Shown piece after piece: positions 30,325 to 40,071 of a stretch of 40,723 bases of DNA (the stretch's first letter is position 1; each line of letters starts with the position of its first letter). Source of the DNA: a virus; the IMG/VR virus record IMGVR_UViG_3300006789_000004, positions 1 to 40,723 of that record; one strand, written 5' to 3'. Below the pieces are notes generated by a model that made no database searches, was not told the origin of the DNA, and saw nothing but the letters and a program-made list of their open reading frames with translations. The translations under genes were made by a program, and so were the position numbers.

Positions 30325-30452
30325 CCTCTAACTCCTAGTGATGCTGCTTTTTTATTCTTTTTCAATTTTTTCTTAGCAGCCTGCTTCTTCATATCCTTAT
30401 CTTTAGATTGAAGAGCCTTGCTGCCTTTACGTATTAATTTTTTTATACTCAT
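30321..30452 (-). CDS. Small lysine-rich protein, 43 aa
   Basis: ATG 30452 with GAGGAAAT site to TGA 30321-30323, overlapping the next start as ATGA. The sequence is very basic (residues 20-34 DMKKQAAKKKLKKNK) and similar to the C-terminus of the 78-aa protein at 20332. It may bind DNA or act as a small virion component. Confidence 0.55.
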   Translation of the reverse strand: MSIKKLIRKGSKALQSKDKDMKKQAAKKKLKKNKKAASLGVRG

Positions 30453-30490
30453 TATTTCCTCAGTTTACTTTATGTATGTGTAGATAGTTA

Positions 30491-33466
30491 TCATCCTAAT
30501 TTTGCTATAGATATATGGGATACCAAAGTTCCACCCATAGATGAATTCCCTTGAACGGTATAACTATTATCCTCATTACCACCTTGTGGATCTATATACA
30601 CTTTTGTCGTGTCACCTGCGTCATAATAGTTCATGTAAGTTAAAGTGGTTCCACCAACATCGTCCTCGGGTTGACCTCTATCCACACTAGTAAAGTAAGT
30701 ATAAACATGTGAACTAACTCCATCAGTTATTCTCATGTTTGCAGAATATTGAAAACCTGTGAGTATTACGTTTGCAGTAATAAGGTAATAACCTGATTCT
30801 GGGAATGTATATACTCCAGTACTAGTATCAAAGCCTGAATGTGTGTCAAAAGCAGTCTCATTAAAAAGTATTGTGTGACTAGCGGCATCGGTTCTTGTGT
30901 AGTCAGCATTTACAAATGCCTTACATGCAACCGGAGTTGCTTCAACTGGTTCTGGATAAACCGTTGTTCCAGCTTCTCTTTTTGCAATCTGAAATCTACC
31001 TCCTGCCATACTAACAGCACTGCTATCTGACGTTAAAGCAGAAAACTGTACCTTTACTAACTGATCTTTTTCTAGGTAGGTTCCTATACAGGACGCATCT
31101 GCGGATGATTGTCTTCCTGTAACCCAGGTACCATTTAATGTCGTTGCACTAATTACTAGAATACCATTATCACTTGCCGGCGTGGAAACTGGCGTACCAC
31201 TTGCATCACATACAATTATCCAAATAGCAGAAGTAAATTCTTTTTGACTTGCATTAAGGTCTGTAACTGCACGAGCTTGTATATCATAATAACCTGTTTC
31301 CGGTACAGTGTAGACACCTGTACTAGAATTAAACGAATTTGTAGTATCTGTAACCGTTGTAAAATCTTCTATATAATCAGTGGTATTGTGGGCGAAGGTT
31401 TGCGTACTACTACCATCTATATTAGCTGTGCATATAACCGGAGTTGCTTCAACTGGTTCTGGATAAACCGTTGTTCCACTCTCTAATTTATGTATATTAA
31501 GAAATGTATCTGTAACATTGGACGTTGCTATTACATCGTACGCTGTGTCTGCATAAACATCTACACATAGAAATATTTTATCATCTTTATTAAGTTTAAG
31601 GACACCGCTTGCTTGAGCAAATTCTACATCAGTACTTGAATGACTTCCTGATCTATTAGATCCTCTTAGTAGTGGAGCGCCTCCTGAAACGGTATTTTTT
31701 GTAACAAGACAATAAAGTATATCAGTACTGAGGATATTATCTGTCCCTACTTGTGCAGATATATAATAGTACCCCGTTGAAGGTATTAAATAATAACCAT
31801 TGTTATCTGTATCATCAGTACTAGGTACAAAGCCATTTATAGTATCTTCGGTGGTACCGTCTAACTCAATCTTATTCGTGGTGCTACTACTTATTGCTTG
31901 ATTGCTTGAAAGTGTTGCAAATAGAGATACTGTTTCTGGAGCATTTATTACAGTAGTTTGTACCGTTTCTCTTTTTGCAATATCTATGTAAGTTCTCTGA
32001 CCCCCCATGTCTTGAACTTTATTTTGTTCGTTGTTAACATTATCATGTTTAGCCATAAAGGTAATCTCTGAACCAGCTTCCATGTAATACCCAATGGCTG
32101 TGACATTTACAAAATTAGTCTCGGTTCCGCCAGTCACAGCAGCCGACTCCCTAATAATATCAGTGTCTACTTTTATCATAGCCATCACTCTCCACATGTC
32201 TGCATTACCATCCTGTACTATAGATATACCAAAATTTACATCATAGTACCCTGACTCGGGTACAACATATTTACTATTAGTAGAGTCCCAAGCTGATTTA
32301 GTATCCTTAAATGGAGTATTCCAATTAGTTAGTGTATAGTCACCACCTGCCAAAATTTGCGCTGAAGTCAGTCCATTTATGGTACATATAGTAGGCAATT
32401 CTCCCGTATCTACTGAAGTGGTGCCTGTTGCCCATGAAGAAATAGGTGCTGTCATTCTAACATTGAACTGATGCCCCGCACCCCATGAATTTAGAGGAAA
32501 AGAAGAATCCCAATCACCAGTAACCCCATCATGTTTTGTACCTGTTATTATAAAGTCTGTAGTTGATGATCCATTAGTCTGTATGTCGTATCTACCTAGA
32601 TTACCTGATCCTGTTACTACATTGGCGTGTCCGTATGTAACTATTCGGCTATTGTTAACGTCCGCATAAGCGAATAAATCTGTAGATAATCCTGATGGGA
32701 GTGAAAATTGCATAACGCCACTTACACTTGAGGTTGACCCTAGCAATACGTTTCCTGTGATTTCAATATCAGAACCGACTCTTCTGTATGTCCATTCTTG
32801 GCTACCATTACCTAATGTAATATTTGTTAAAGTAGGTGTGTATTCTTGCCAGTCTGTGATTATGCCCGTACCTCCGCCACCACTTCCACTTCCACTACCG
32901 CCTGTAGGCTCTGTATTTCTCCACTCATTAGCTGAACTGTTCCATGACAGAACTTGTCCTGAGGTAGGTGTAGATGTAGAAACGTCTGTTAAATCATTTA
33001 CAGTTAGAGCAGCTATACTAGAAGTATTTGCAGCTATGTCAGTATCATTTGAAGATATGTTAGCTGCGTTTGTAGCTATGTTAGTTTCGTTAGGTGTTAT
33101 CTTATTTACTAAGGTATCTAAATCAGGATGTAATTTAGCTTGTGTAATACCATCATCTTTTAATCTTAAATTATTATCTGTATGAATTTCTATAGAGGAA
33201 TCGTCTACTTGCACATCTAAAGCTTTGGACGTATTATTTTTACTTAGAGCTGTACCTGCTACATCAGAGTGTATCTTAGTAGCTTTAACAGACTCATCTT
33301 GTAGAGCTGAAGACGATAATTGGGCTCCTGTTCCACTACCTGTATGGGTATGTTCGCTTAGAGCTTTAAAAGCATCCTTAACAATTTGAGCCCATCCTGT
33401 CTCCCCACTAGCAGGTATAATTATAGTGATGGATTGACCATCAACTTTTTTTATTGTTACAGACAT
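30491..33466 (-). CDS. Tail fibre/appendage with four C1q-like domains
   Basis: 991 residues. An N-terminal helical/trimerising region is followed by VNDLTDVSTSTPTSGQVLSW (a common fibre motif) and a Gly/Ser linker (GGSGSGSGGGG). Then come four C1q/TNF-like jelly-roll modules, recognised by repeats of VPESGYYDVNF (~residue 403), IPSTGYYYISA (~564), VPETGYYDIQA (~723) and FPESGYYLITA (~890). Two modules are separated by identical TTVYPEPVEATPV linkers. Likely the receptor-binding fibre. The DNA repeats inside make this gene a hotspot for module exchange. Confidence 0.8.
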   Translation of the reverse strand: MSVTIKKVDGQSITIIIPASGETGWAQIVKDAFKALSEHTHTGSGTGAQLSSSALQDESVKATKIHSDVAGTALSKNNTSKALDVQVDDSSIEIHTDNNLRLKDDGITQAKLHPDLDTLVNKITPNETNIATNAANISSNDTDIAANTSSIAALTVNDLTDVSTSTPTSGQVLSWNSSANEWRNTEPTGGSGSGSGGGGTGIITDWQEYTPTLTNITLGNGSQEWTYRRVGSDIEITGNVLLGSTSSVSGVMQFSLPSGLSTDLFAYADVNNSRIVTYGHANVVTGSGNLGRYDIQTNGSSTTDFIITGTKHDGVTGDWDSSFPLNSWGAGHQFNVRMTAPISSWATGTTSVDTGELPTICTINGLTSAQILAGGDYTLTNWNTPFKDTKSAWDSTNSKYVVPESGYYDVNFGISIVQDGNADMWRVMAMIKVDTDIIRESAAVTGGTETNFVNVTAIGYYMEAGSEITFMAKHDNVNNEQNKVQDMGGQRTYIDIAKRETVQTTVINAPETVSLFATLSSNQAISSSTTNKIELDGTTEDTINGFVPSTDDTDNNGYYLIPSTGYYYISAQVGTDNILSTDILYCLVTKNTVSGGAPLLRGSNRSGSHSSTDVEFAQASGVLKLNKDDKIFLCVDVYADTAYDVIATSNVTDTFLNIHKLESGTTVYPEPVEATPVICTANIDGSSTQTFAHNTTDYIEDFTTVTDTTNSFNSSTGVYTVPETGYYDIQARAVTDLNASQKEFTSAIWIIVCDASGTPVSTPASDNGILVISATTLNGTWVTGRQSSADASCIGTYLEKDQLVKVQFSALTSDSSAVSMAGGRFQIAKREAGTTVYPEPVEATPVACKAFVNADYTRTDAASHTILFNETAFDTHSGFDTSTGVYTFPESGYYLITANVILTGFQYSANMRITDGVSSHVYTYFTSVDRGQPEDDVGGTTLTYMNYYDAGDTTKVYIDPQGGNEDNSYTVQGNSSMGGTLVSHISIAKLG
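30929..30971. repeat. 43-bp direct repeat in fibre gene, copy 1
   Basis: Bases identical to 31436-31478; both encode the TTVYPEPVEATPV linker on the minus strand and are exactly 507 bp (169 codons) apart, so recombination between them would delete one C1q-like module in frame. Confidence 0.9.
31436..31478. repeat. 43-bp direct repeat in fibre gene, copy 2
   Basis: Second copy of the linker repeat found at 30929-30971, on the upstream side (in gene order) of the third C1q-like module. Confidence 0.9.
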
Positions 33467-33474
33467 ATTTTCTC

Positions 33475-33795
33475 CTACTTAGCAAATGTTGTATGATGAA
33501 CTTTACATAAAGTCACAGATCCTGAAGTACCTATATCTATTTTTGCTCTAACATATCTAAATATGTTAATACTATCAGATAAAGATTGCATTGTATCTAC
33601 AGAAAATGCATCTAGTTCATTAATTCCGTACCAATTTATTCCATCAGGGCTAGTTTCTATTCTTACACTAAACTCTCCTGTTCCGTTTACTTCAAAAATA
33701 AGTCCTTTAGCTTTTAAAGGTAATTTTATTTTTTTAGATATACTATCTACTGTTATACTTGAATCTATTAGACTCTCTGCATTAATTGAAATCAT
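33475..33795 (-). CDS. Small structural protein with SPDG-NW domain, 106 aa
   Basis: Contains FSVRIETSPDGINWYGINEL (residues ~42-61) and a second half YVRAKIDIGTSGSVTLCKV, matching the two halves of the same domain in the 173-aa and 1422-aa genes immediately upstream. Likely a beta-sandwich virion decoration or fibre-adaptor protein. It is the smallest and the most diverged of the three paralogues. Confidence 0.6.
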   Translation of the reverse strand: MISINAESLIDSSITVDSISKKIKLPLKAKGLIFEVNGTGEFSVRIETSPDGINWYGINELDAFSVDTMQSLSDSINIFRYVRAKIDIGTSGSVTLCKVHHTTFAK

Positions 33796-33803
33796 TGTTT
33801 CTC

Positions 33804-34325
33804 CTAAGTTACTTTTTGGTTTTGTTGTGGTGTACTTGTTCCATACGTTACTTCTTGTTCAATTGAATCATCCGCTTTACCAGATGTTACTGAACCAGCG
33901 CTAGCTTGTTCCTCTAATTCATGATAAAGTCCTACTGAGCATGTGCCTCCTGTAGATCCTGCATTACCAATCTTAATTCTTACAAATGGGAGTAGATTTA
34001 CATCAATAACTTGAGAGGTACAATCACCTGCTGTTGCAGTACACTCAAATTCGCAATCAGACCCTGAGCTTAACACACAAGGACACCAATTTACTCCATC
34101 TGGACTCATTTCTAAACTTATTTCTACTGTACACCCATCGCATAGAGCTGTCAAGATGTAATCATCTGTATCTCCATTTAATGTCATAGTAGGGCTATAA
34201 GCATAGTTACCTGAGCCTACGATATTAGCTGTGGCTAGTGGAGTACCTGAGGCATCGACTAACCCTAATGTAGTGGTGCTTATAGTCACACCGCTTAAAA
34301 ACATACTTCTATAATTAGATGCCAT
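33804..34325 (-). CDS. Cysteine-rich structural protein with SPDG-NW domain, 173 aa
   Basis: Contains VEISLEMSPDGVNWCPCVL (residues 67-85) and FVRIKIGNAGSTGGTCSVGL, i.e. the complete domain shared with its neighbours, plus eight Cys residues (CDGC, WCPC, DCEFEC, DC, TC). The Ser/Gly-rich C-terminal tail is disordered. Probably a virion decoration or tail component; disulfides may stabilise it outside the cell. Confidence 0.6.
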   Translation of the reverse strand: MASNYRSMFLSGVTISTTTLGLVDASGTPLATANIVGSGNYAYSPTMTLNGDTDDYILTALCDGCTVEISLEMSPDGVNWCPCVLSSGSDCEFECTATAGDCTSQVIDVNLLPFVRIKIGNAGSTGGTCSVGLYHELEEQASAGSVTSGKADDSIEQEVTYGTSTPQQNQKVT

Positions 34326-34330
34326 TTCTA

Positions 34331-37300
34331 TTATTCCTTTATTCTAAAGTTAATCTGTGCTTCCACACTATCACTACCTAAGTCACAAGAACCAGCTCCT
34401 GTAAACTTTACTCTTAAATATTTTAATACTGGAGATGCCATCTGTTTTAGATTACATGCTCCTACCTCTAAAGCTGCTACAACAACTTGAGGAAAGCTAA
34501 TTCCTATAGATCCCGAAGCAGTTCCTGCGGCTCTATCTGCCAAATGTATAGAATCAGCAGAGGTCATTAATTGCCTATCTGCTGTTACAATCCCAAAAGC
34601 AGCTATATCTCTAGCATTTATACTATCATCATGATCTTTAACATCATTTATTGTAATGGAACAATCTCCTGGAGTATCTCCCCATCGCCACCATCCTTCT
34701 AGCCCACCGATTGAGGTAGCTGCATTTTCCTGCGTTTCCCCCTTACGATATGGATTAATAAACTGGTTGCCTCCTCTGGATGACCCAATTTTTGCTGGAT
34801 CATTTAAAGGATACGGTACACCTGCTAGGTATTCTGTTCCTGCTCCTCTGTTTGAAAGAGCTGTAGTATTACCATGAAGTGCTGCCGGTTTCTCTGCGTT
34901 AAGTGTATTTGTTATAACAGAAGTTCCTGCCTGATCTATCCACCAACAATCACTATGGAAAGAGGTTTCATCAACATATCCCTGAAAAGCATTAATATTG
35001 TCTACACCTACAACCTCATGAATACCTGCTGAAAACTGTGCATGTGGCTTATATACTTCTTCAGCATTTCCACTATCATATTTTAAATGTCTGTTATATA
35101 TTGGAAAAGATACATTATATGTAGTAGCATTATATGTAGATGTAGCTAAATTATTTAAGCCTCCAATATAATCTGCTCCTGATCCATCATTTATAGCTGT
35201 TAATGGTTGTCCATCAAAAGATAATCCCCAGTGATATGCTAATGAGTTAGCGGGTCCTGGTCCAAACAATACGCTATCTCCCTCTGAAATATTGTCTCCA
35301 GAAAGATCATTATTACCTCTATAAGATAGGATTACATTATGCCATCCTCCATCACATATATCTATAGTAGATCCTGCGATAGTTTGTGAGCATTTCCATA
35401 GAGCAAAATATTCTGCTTGTTCTTCAAATCCGTTAAAGGACACACAAATAGCTCCGTCTTGATCTGCTGTAGATACCCATTTTTTTGTTGTAAAGTTAAA
35501 TGATTTAGTAAGTGACATTGTTATCGCATTACCATTTATAACATCTTCTGCTAAAACTTCTCCGGTAGCCGTAGCTAATTTAGATACTAAGGTAGCTGAG
35601 GCTCCATCCTGGTATACTAACGATACTGCGTTTCCTGAAGAATCTTGCTCAGGCGTTGTAGGATCTTGTAATTGCCACCAAGCCTTTATAGCACCTTCAG
35701 TGATACTAGGTAAATTCTTTATATTTCTAACATGTCCATTACTGTATATTTGTTTTACGGCATCTGCACTAAGTGCTTCACTATGTACTGACCAATTAGA
35801 TATACTAGCACTTAACTTTGAAGCATCTGAAGCTCCTGGACTTGCCGCATGTGCATTTTCTTGTCCATCACCTAATAGTGTAAATCCGTTGTCTCCTTTT
35901 AAATCATCATCTGTTAAAGAAGAAGAGGTAGTAGAACTAATTTCTACACCGTCAATAAAAGTTTTTTGACTTCCGCTTGTATATGTAAATACTAGATGAT
36001 GCCAATTTCCATCGTTAACTACTGTAAGAGAAGGATCTACTAAACTACTATCGTGGTGAGTCAGTGTTGTTCCTGTACTGGTAACTTCCATTGTCATACC
36101 TGTAGTAACTGCTCCACCTGTATTACTAAATAGAGTACCTGTATCAGTAGTCTTGAACCAGCCTGATATACTGAAACCTCCGGTGCCTGACGTAAATACA
36201 TCATCTAATAGTAGACTAGGCGTTGCCATAAAACCTAATGCTGGGGATCTAGTATATCCAGTAGTTATGATGTTGGTCTGTGTACCAGCTGTCTCATAAA
36301 TATCTACTCCATATCCAGATACATCTTTGAGTCCTGCGAACACACCTGCTACACCTGAAAGGTGAGGAAGTTTTTGATCTGCATCATAAGCCCTTACTAA
36401 GCCTGTTTTAGATATTGGAAAAGCTGCGTTAGTACTTAAATCAGTAAAATCTAAAAGCTTTCCTCCATTATATAATTTAGATGCTTCTGCTGCCGTTAAT
36501 ACTCTAGTAAAATCTAAATGATTATTTATGGCATTTCGGTAAAATTCTGTCGTAGCCCCATATTGAAGTTGACTATCTGTGAATGTAGATGATTCATGAG
36601 TATATGTCTCATCTCCTTTGAAATAATTATCTGCTGGAGCATATCCTTCTACATAATCTGTACCACTCTCAGTAGTTACTTTTATCTTTATTTTATTACC
36701 ATTTATATACATACATATAGCTGATTCTGGAATACCATTCTCAGGGTCTGTAGGAGCATAATAAGTAGTGACACAATTAAAACCCTCGTTTAAATTTACG
36801 TCAAAGGTTGTTGAAGATCCATGATGAGTAAAAGTAAGTAGAGGAGAGCTATCATATATATACCAGTAACTGGATGACATTTGGGATATAACTGGTATAA
36901 CTTCCAGGGATCTTGCTCCTCCAGCTATAACCGAGTCCGCTACTAGATCAAAAAAGGCTGGCTCGCCATGATACCTTGTGTAAGTACCCGCACTCGTATA
37001 GTTAGGTCTAAAGCTATATCCATCGAAATAAGAGCCTCTTCCTTTCCAATGTGAACATGCATAATCACTTCTTCCATAGAGCCATCTAGACGTTGAAAAA
37101 TCTTCGTCTGGCTTAAATTTAGAATGTAAATGTTTACCTAAATTTCCTTCGTTATTACTAGATAGGAATCCAGATGTCCCAAAGTGAGTGGCTGCATCTG
37201 ATCCTGCTATTATCTCAATGTTAGCCTGCCCACTACCAGCAGAAACGTAGTTATGTACCGTAGTATAGGTAGACTTAGGTTCAACTAAATTCTGTGTAAG

Positions 37301-38599
37301 TTCTGATGGTCCTAAGCTATATAAGTTATCGGTTGTAGCTAAGGCTGGAATTGCATCACTAGATGTAAATGCACTATTAGTTAAAGTTGGAAATACTCCA
37401 TTAACTGGAGTTACTAGGGCTTTAGTATCTGAGCCTCCAAATCTATACCAATCTATTAGATTTGCATGACTAGTAAAATCTTTAGGTTTTATATTACTAC
37501 CTACTGTTTCATATAAGGTATTTAAATTTCCATCTGCTACAAAAGTATTTAGATAAGCTAGTTCATCTGTATTTAATACTCCTGACTGACTTGTCCAGGT
37601 GTTTCCAGAAATATTATATCCCGAAGGTATTGTATAACTTACTTGCTGATTATATAATGAAGTACCATCACTATCTATTACATCTATATGAGCTACTCCT
37701 GTATTACCTACACCGGCACTAGCATCGTTTCTTTTTATTATACATAAAGCTTTTGTGTAGTCTGTAACATCAAAATATGCGTTTGATCCGTAAAAAGGGG
37801 CTGGTCCACTTCTCCAATTAAAGTATAAGTAGAGTCTATCCGCATAAGCGCGAACAATATGCTGCGCATAAATACCTCTATTAGCCGACGTAGAATTATA
37901 AGAACCGCCTGCATATACTGCTCCTGAAGAAGGAAGTAGATTTAAATCTATCCATTCAACGATTGTAAAACTATTATCGGGATTTAGTGATGAAACACCA
38001 TTAACGGTAGACGGTTGATAAGATAACCCCATGGAGTTTTGTGTATTAGCTATAGTACCTGCTCCTGACTGATCGTCTAATTTAATATTTTTAGTATTTT
38101 CAAATGTATCGTGTCCGCCATGTCTAAATAGGACAGGCTTATATGTAGTAGTCGGATTCTCACTTGTCTTGAACCACTGACTGTAATTAAATGATTTATT
38201 TATAGCTACGTGCTGATCTAATAGATCTCTTGCACCTGAGCCGTCTGGGGTAACTACACTTCCACTAACGTCAAAGTTTAATCCACCTCTTGCATGTTTA
38301 TTTTTAAACTCCCCTGCATCAGGAGTAAGTTTTACTGATTCTTCATTACCAACGATTTCTGTTACTGATCCGCCAGGTACTAATGATTGAGTACGTGATA
38401 CAGCTGGACACCAATTAGTGCCATCTGGACTCATTTCTAAGTTAACATCAACAACTCCACTACAAGAAGAATCGGCTTTGACATTTAGTACTAGTCCCTC
38501 GGTATTATCGGGCATAGCTAGTGTATCAGATGTAATCTCAGCTCCTGCTCCCTTACTACTAGCTTGCGTTACAAAAGTTTTTTTATTATCTGATGACAT
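34331..38599 (-). CDS. Giant virion protein with LamG-like modules inside an SPDG-NW domain
   Basis: 1422 residues. The N-terminus has VDVNLEMSPDGTNWCPAVSR (51-70) and the C-terminus YLRVKFTGAGSC...DSVEAQINFRIKE (about 1394-1422); together they equal one SPDG-NW domain of the small paralogues. Between them are at least three concanavalin/LamG-like modules, e.g. NYSQWFKTSENP (~135), GFSISGWFKTTDTGTLFSN (~806) with DGNWHHLVFTYTSGSQKTFI, and GGWHNVILSYRG (~1083). Likely a carbohydrate-binding appendage displayed on the capsid or tail. It is the largest gene in the genome. Confidence 0.75.
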   Translation of the reverse strand: MSSDNKKTFVTQASSKGAGAEITSDTLAMPDNTEGLVLNVKADSSCSGVVDVNLEMSPDGTNWCPAVSRTQSLVPGGSVTEIVGNEESVKLTPDAGEFKNKHARGGLNFDVSGSVVTPDGSGARDLLDQHVAINKSFNYSQWFKTSENPTTTYKPVLFRHGGHDTFENTKNIKLDDQSGAGTIANTQNSMGLSYQPSTVNGVSSLNPDNSFTIVEWIDLNLLPSSGAVYAGGSYNSTSANRGIYAQHIVRAYADRLYLYFNWRSGPAPFYGSNAYFDVTDYTKALCIIKRNDASAGVGNTGVAHIDVIDSDGTSLYNQQVSYTIPSGYNISGNTWTSQSGVLNTDELAYLNTFVADGNLNTLYETVGSNIKPKDFTSHANLIDWYRFGGSDTKALVTPVNGVFPTLTNSAFTSSDAIPALATTDNLYSLGPSELTQNLVEPKSTYTTVHNYVSAGSGQANIEIIAGSDAATHFGTSGFLSSNNEGNLGKHLHSKFKPDEDFSTSRWLYGRSDYACSHWKGRGSYFDGYSFRPNYTSAGTYTRYHGEPAFFDLVADSVIAGGARSLEVIPVISQMSSSYWYIYDSSPLLTFTHHGSSTTFDVNLNEGFNCVTTYYAPTDPENGIPESAICMYINGNKIKIKVTTESGTDYVEGYAPADNYFKGDETYTHESSTFTDSQLQYGATTEFYRNAINNHLDFTRVLTAAEASKLYNGGKLLDFTDLSTNAAFPISKTGLVRAYDADQKLPHLSGVAGVFAGLKDVSGYGVDIYETAGTQTNIITTGYTRSPALGFMATPSLLLDDVFTSGTGGFSISGWFKTTDTGTLFSNTGGAVTTGMTMEVTSTGTTLTHHDSSLVDPSLTVVNDGNWHHLVFTYTSGSQKTFIDGVEISSTTSSSLTDDDLKGDNGFTLLGDGQENAHAASPGASDASKLSASISNWSVHSEALSADAVKQIYSNGHVRNIKNLPSITEGAIKAWWQLQDPTTPEQDSSGNAVSLVYQDGASATLVSKLATATGEVLAEDVINGNAITMSLTKSFNFTTKKWVSTADQDGAICVSFNGFEEQAEYFALWKCSQTIAGSTIDICDGGWHNVILSYRGNNDLSGDNISEGDSVLFGPGPANSLAYHWGLSFDGQPLTAINDGSGADYIGGLNNLATSTYNATTYNVSFPIYNRHLKYDSGNAEEVYKPHAQFSAGIHEVVGVDNINAFQGYVDETSFHSDCWWIDQAGTSVITNTLNAEKPAALHGNTTALSNRGAGTEYLAGVPYPLNDPAKIGSSRGGNQFINPYRKGETQENAATSIGGLEGWWRWGDTPGDCSITINDVKDHDDSINARDIAAFGIVTADRQLMTSADSIHLADRAAGTASGSIGISFPQVVVAALEVGACNLKQMASPVLKYLRVKFTGAGSCDLGSDSVEAQINFRIKE

Positions 38600-38640
38600 T
38601 ATATCTCCTATAATGATTATGTGTAAATTAAATGCCTCCC

Positions 38641-38674
38641 TAAAAACCCCCAGCCGGTTTTAAGAACTGGGGGG
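38641..38674 (-). terminator. Rho-independent terminator after the capsid gene (leftward)
   Basis: On the minus strand CCCCCAG (38673-38667), a 13-base loop, CTGGGGG (38653-38647), then TTTTT. A strong stem with U-run 37-70 bp beyond the capsid stop, equivalent in position to the T7 late terminator. It would reduce readthrough into the giant virion gene and so favour capsid expression. Confidence 0.8.
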
Positions 38675-38704
38675 AGAGAACCAGGGAGGATAGTTCTCTT
38701 TTTT
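38675..38704 (+). terminator. Opposing terminator hairpin (rightward)
   Basis: On the + strand AGAGAAC (38675-38681), an 11-base loop, GTTCTCT (38693-38699), followed by T's to 38704. It faces the opposite way and abuts the leftward terminator. It would stop rightward, antisense transcription before it enters the capsid gene. Confidence 0.6.
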
Positions 38705-38710
38705 AGGTTA

Positions 38711-40045
38711 TTATCCTTCTAGACCTCTAAGAACACCGTGAAACACAGGGTTAATATAGATTTCTAAATATCCACCATAACGAGCTTCATACTCATCTTC
38801 TCCAGATTTACGTAGGAAAACAGTTCCATCATCATCAAACCAACCGAAGTCAGGTCTGTGATAAATATGGATATTACTATCATTTAGAAAATAAATAGTA
38901 TCATCTTCAACGAAACGCTCAGGAAAAATCCCTACAGCTCCGTCAATTGACATGAACTCAATCCCAGAAAAACTAATGTCAGCCCCAGATTTTGACTTTA
39001 AGCCAGCTCTAGTATTAACAGTAAATTGTTTTTGACTTTCTAACATATTTAGAAGTTTTTCATATTGTGTATAAGAACAAACAATAAGATTAGGTGATTT
39101 ACCACTCTTTTTCTTAACTTTTAACATTACTTCATTCAACATGTCTGTTGTAAGAGCAGCTTTAACACCAGCAACTTCTTTGTTAATGTCAGTAGCTTCC
39201 CATCTACGTCCGTGGGAAATGTTATACGATTTACCTGATTCTCTGTCAGATTGTTGTAATACACCTTTAAGTCCATCAGGGTCATTTCCTTCTGATCCTT
39301 GCATGTGAATCTGAGCTGCAACCAAGTCATTTTCTGTACTACCAACGGCAGTTACTTTAAAATCAGCTAAACTTACTTTAGTTCCGTCTAATGTAATAGT
39401 CTTTAGATCAGGGTCAACACTCATGATCTCTACTGATTTTTTTACTGTTTGGGCACTACTGCCTGCTCCAGCGTCCGCACTAGGAGTAACATCTACAAGA
39501 TCTCTCTCTTCAAAGTTAGCTTCTTTCATATTTCCAATTGGAACAACAACATTACTATCACTATCAAGAGCTAATAAAGCCGCTATAGCTGAATCAGCTG
39601 CGTCTGCTTCACTAATATCAATAATAGCAGAAGATCCTAAACTACCTGAACCATCATTAAATAATATACGAGACATATTTCGCATAAAAGATTCTACACC
39701 TTTTTTAACTACTTCTTTTGTAGCTTCTACGAAAGCGCCTTCTGAAGATTGAGATGCCTTAATTGTTTCACGATCAATATCTACTACTGCGTAAACTTTT
39801 TTAGCTTCAATTTCAGCTGCTGCATATTTTGCTGCACTTGCTTTTGGTAAAGAACCAGAACCAACACCACCAGCGAAAGACTGAGGTACAGTTATCTGTA
39901 GTTTTCTACCTGTAAAATTATAAGATTTTTTTACTCGCCCTAAAAGTACGTTAGCTGAGTTATATACATTCTCAGAAAGCTTTTCGTACTTAATCTTAAA
40001 TAGAGCGTTAATATCCGTAAGGGATAACTTAAATTCGCTTGCCAT
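38711..40045 (-). CDS. Major capsid protein (HK97-fold)
   Basis: 444 residues. N-terminal helical arm, then IEAKKVYAVVDIDRETIKAS and AFVEATKEVVKKGVESFMRN (spine helix-like), and a C-terminal DDTIYFLNDSNIHIYHRPDF and YEARYGGYLEIYINPVFHGV segment typical of podovirus capsids. The region around 160-290 is an insertion domain. Follows the scaffold gene by 26 bp with an AGGAGTT ribosome site, and is followed by a strong terminator. It would self-assemble on the scaffold to build the icosahedral head. Confidence 0.9.
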   Translation of the reverse strand: MASEFKLSLTDINALFKIKYEKLSENVYNSANVLLGRVKKSYNFTGRKLQITVPQSFAGGVGSGSLPKASAAKYAAAEIEAKKVYAVVDIDRETIKASQSSEGAFVEATKEVVKKGVESFMRNMSRILFNDGSGSLGSSAIIDISEADAADSAIAALLALDSDSNVVVPIGNMKEANFEERDLVDVTPSADAGAGSSAQTVKKSVEIMSVDPDLKTITLDGTKVSLADFKVTAVGSTENDLVAAQIHMQGSEGNDPDGLKGVLQQSDRESGKSYNISHGRRWEATDINKEVAGVKAALTTDMLNEVMLKVKKKSGKSPNLIVCSYTQYEKLLNMLESQKQFTVNTRAGLKSKSGADISFSGIEFMSIDGAVGIFPERFVEDDTIYFLNDSNIHIYHRPDFGWFDDDGTVFLRKSGEDEYEARYGGYLEIYINPVFHGVLRGLEG

Positions 40046-40071
40046 TTTTAACTCCTATAGTTAAATTAAGT

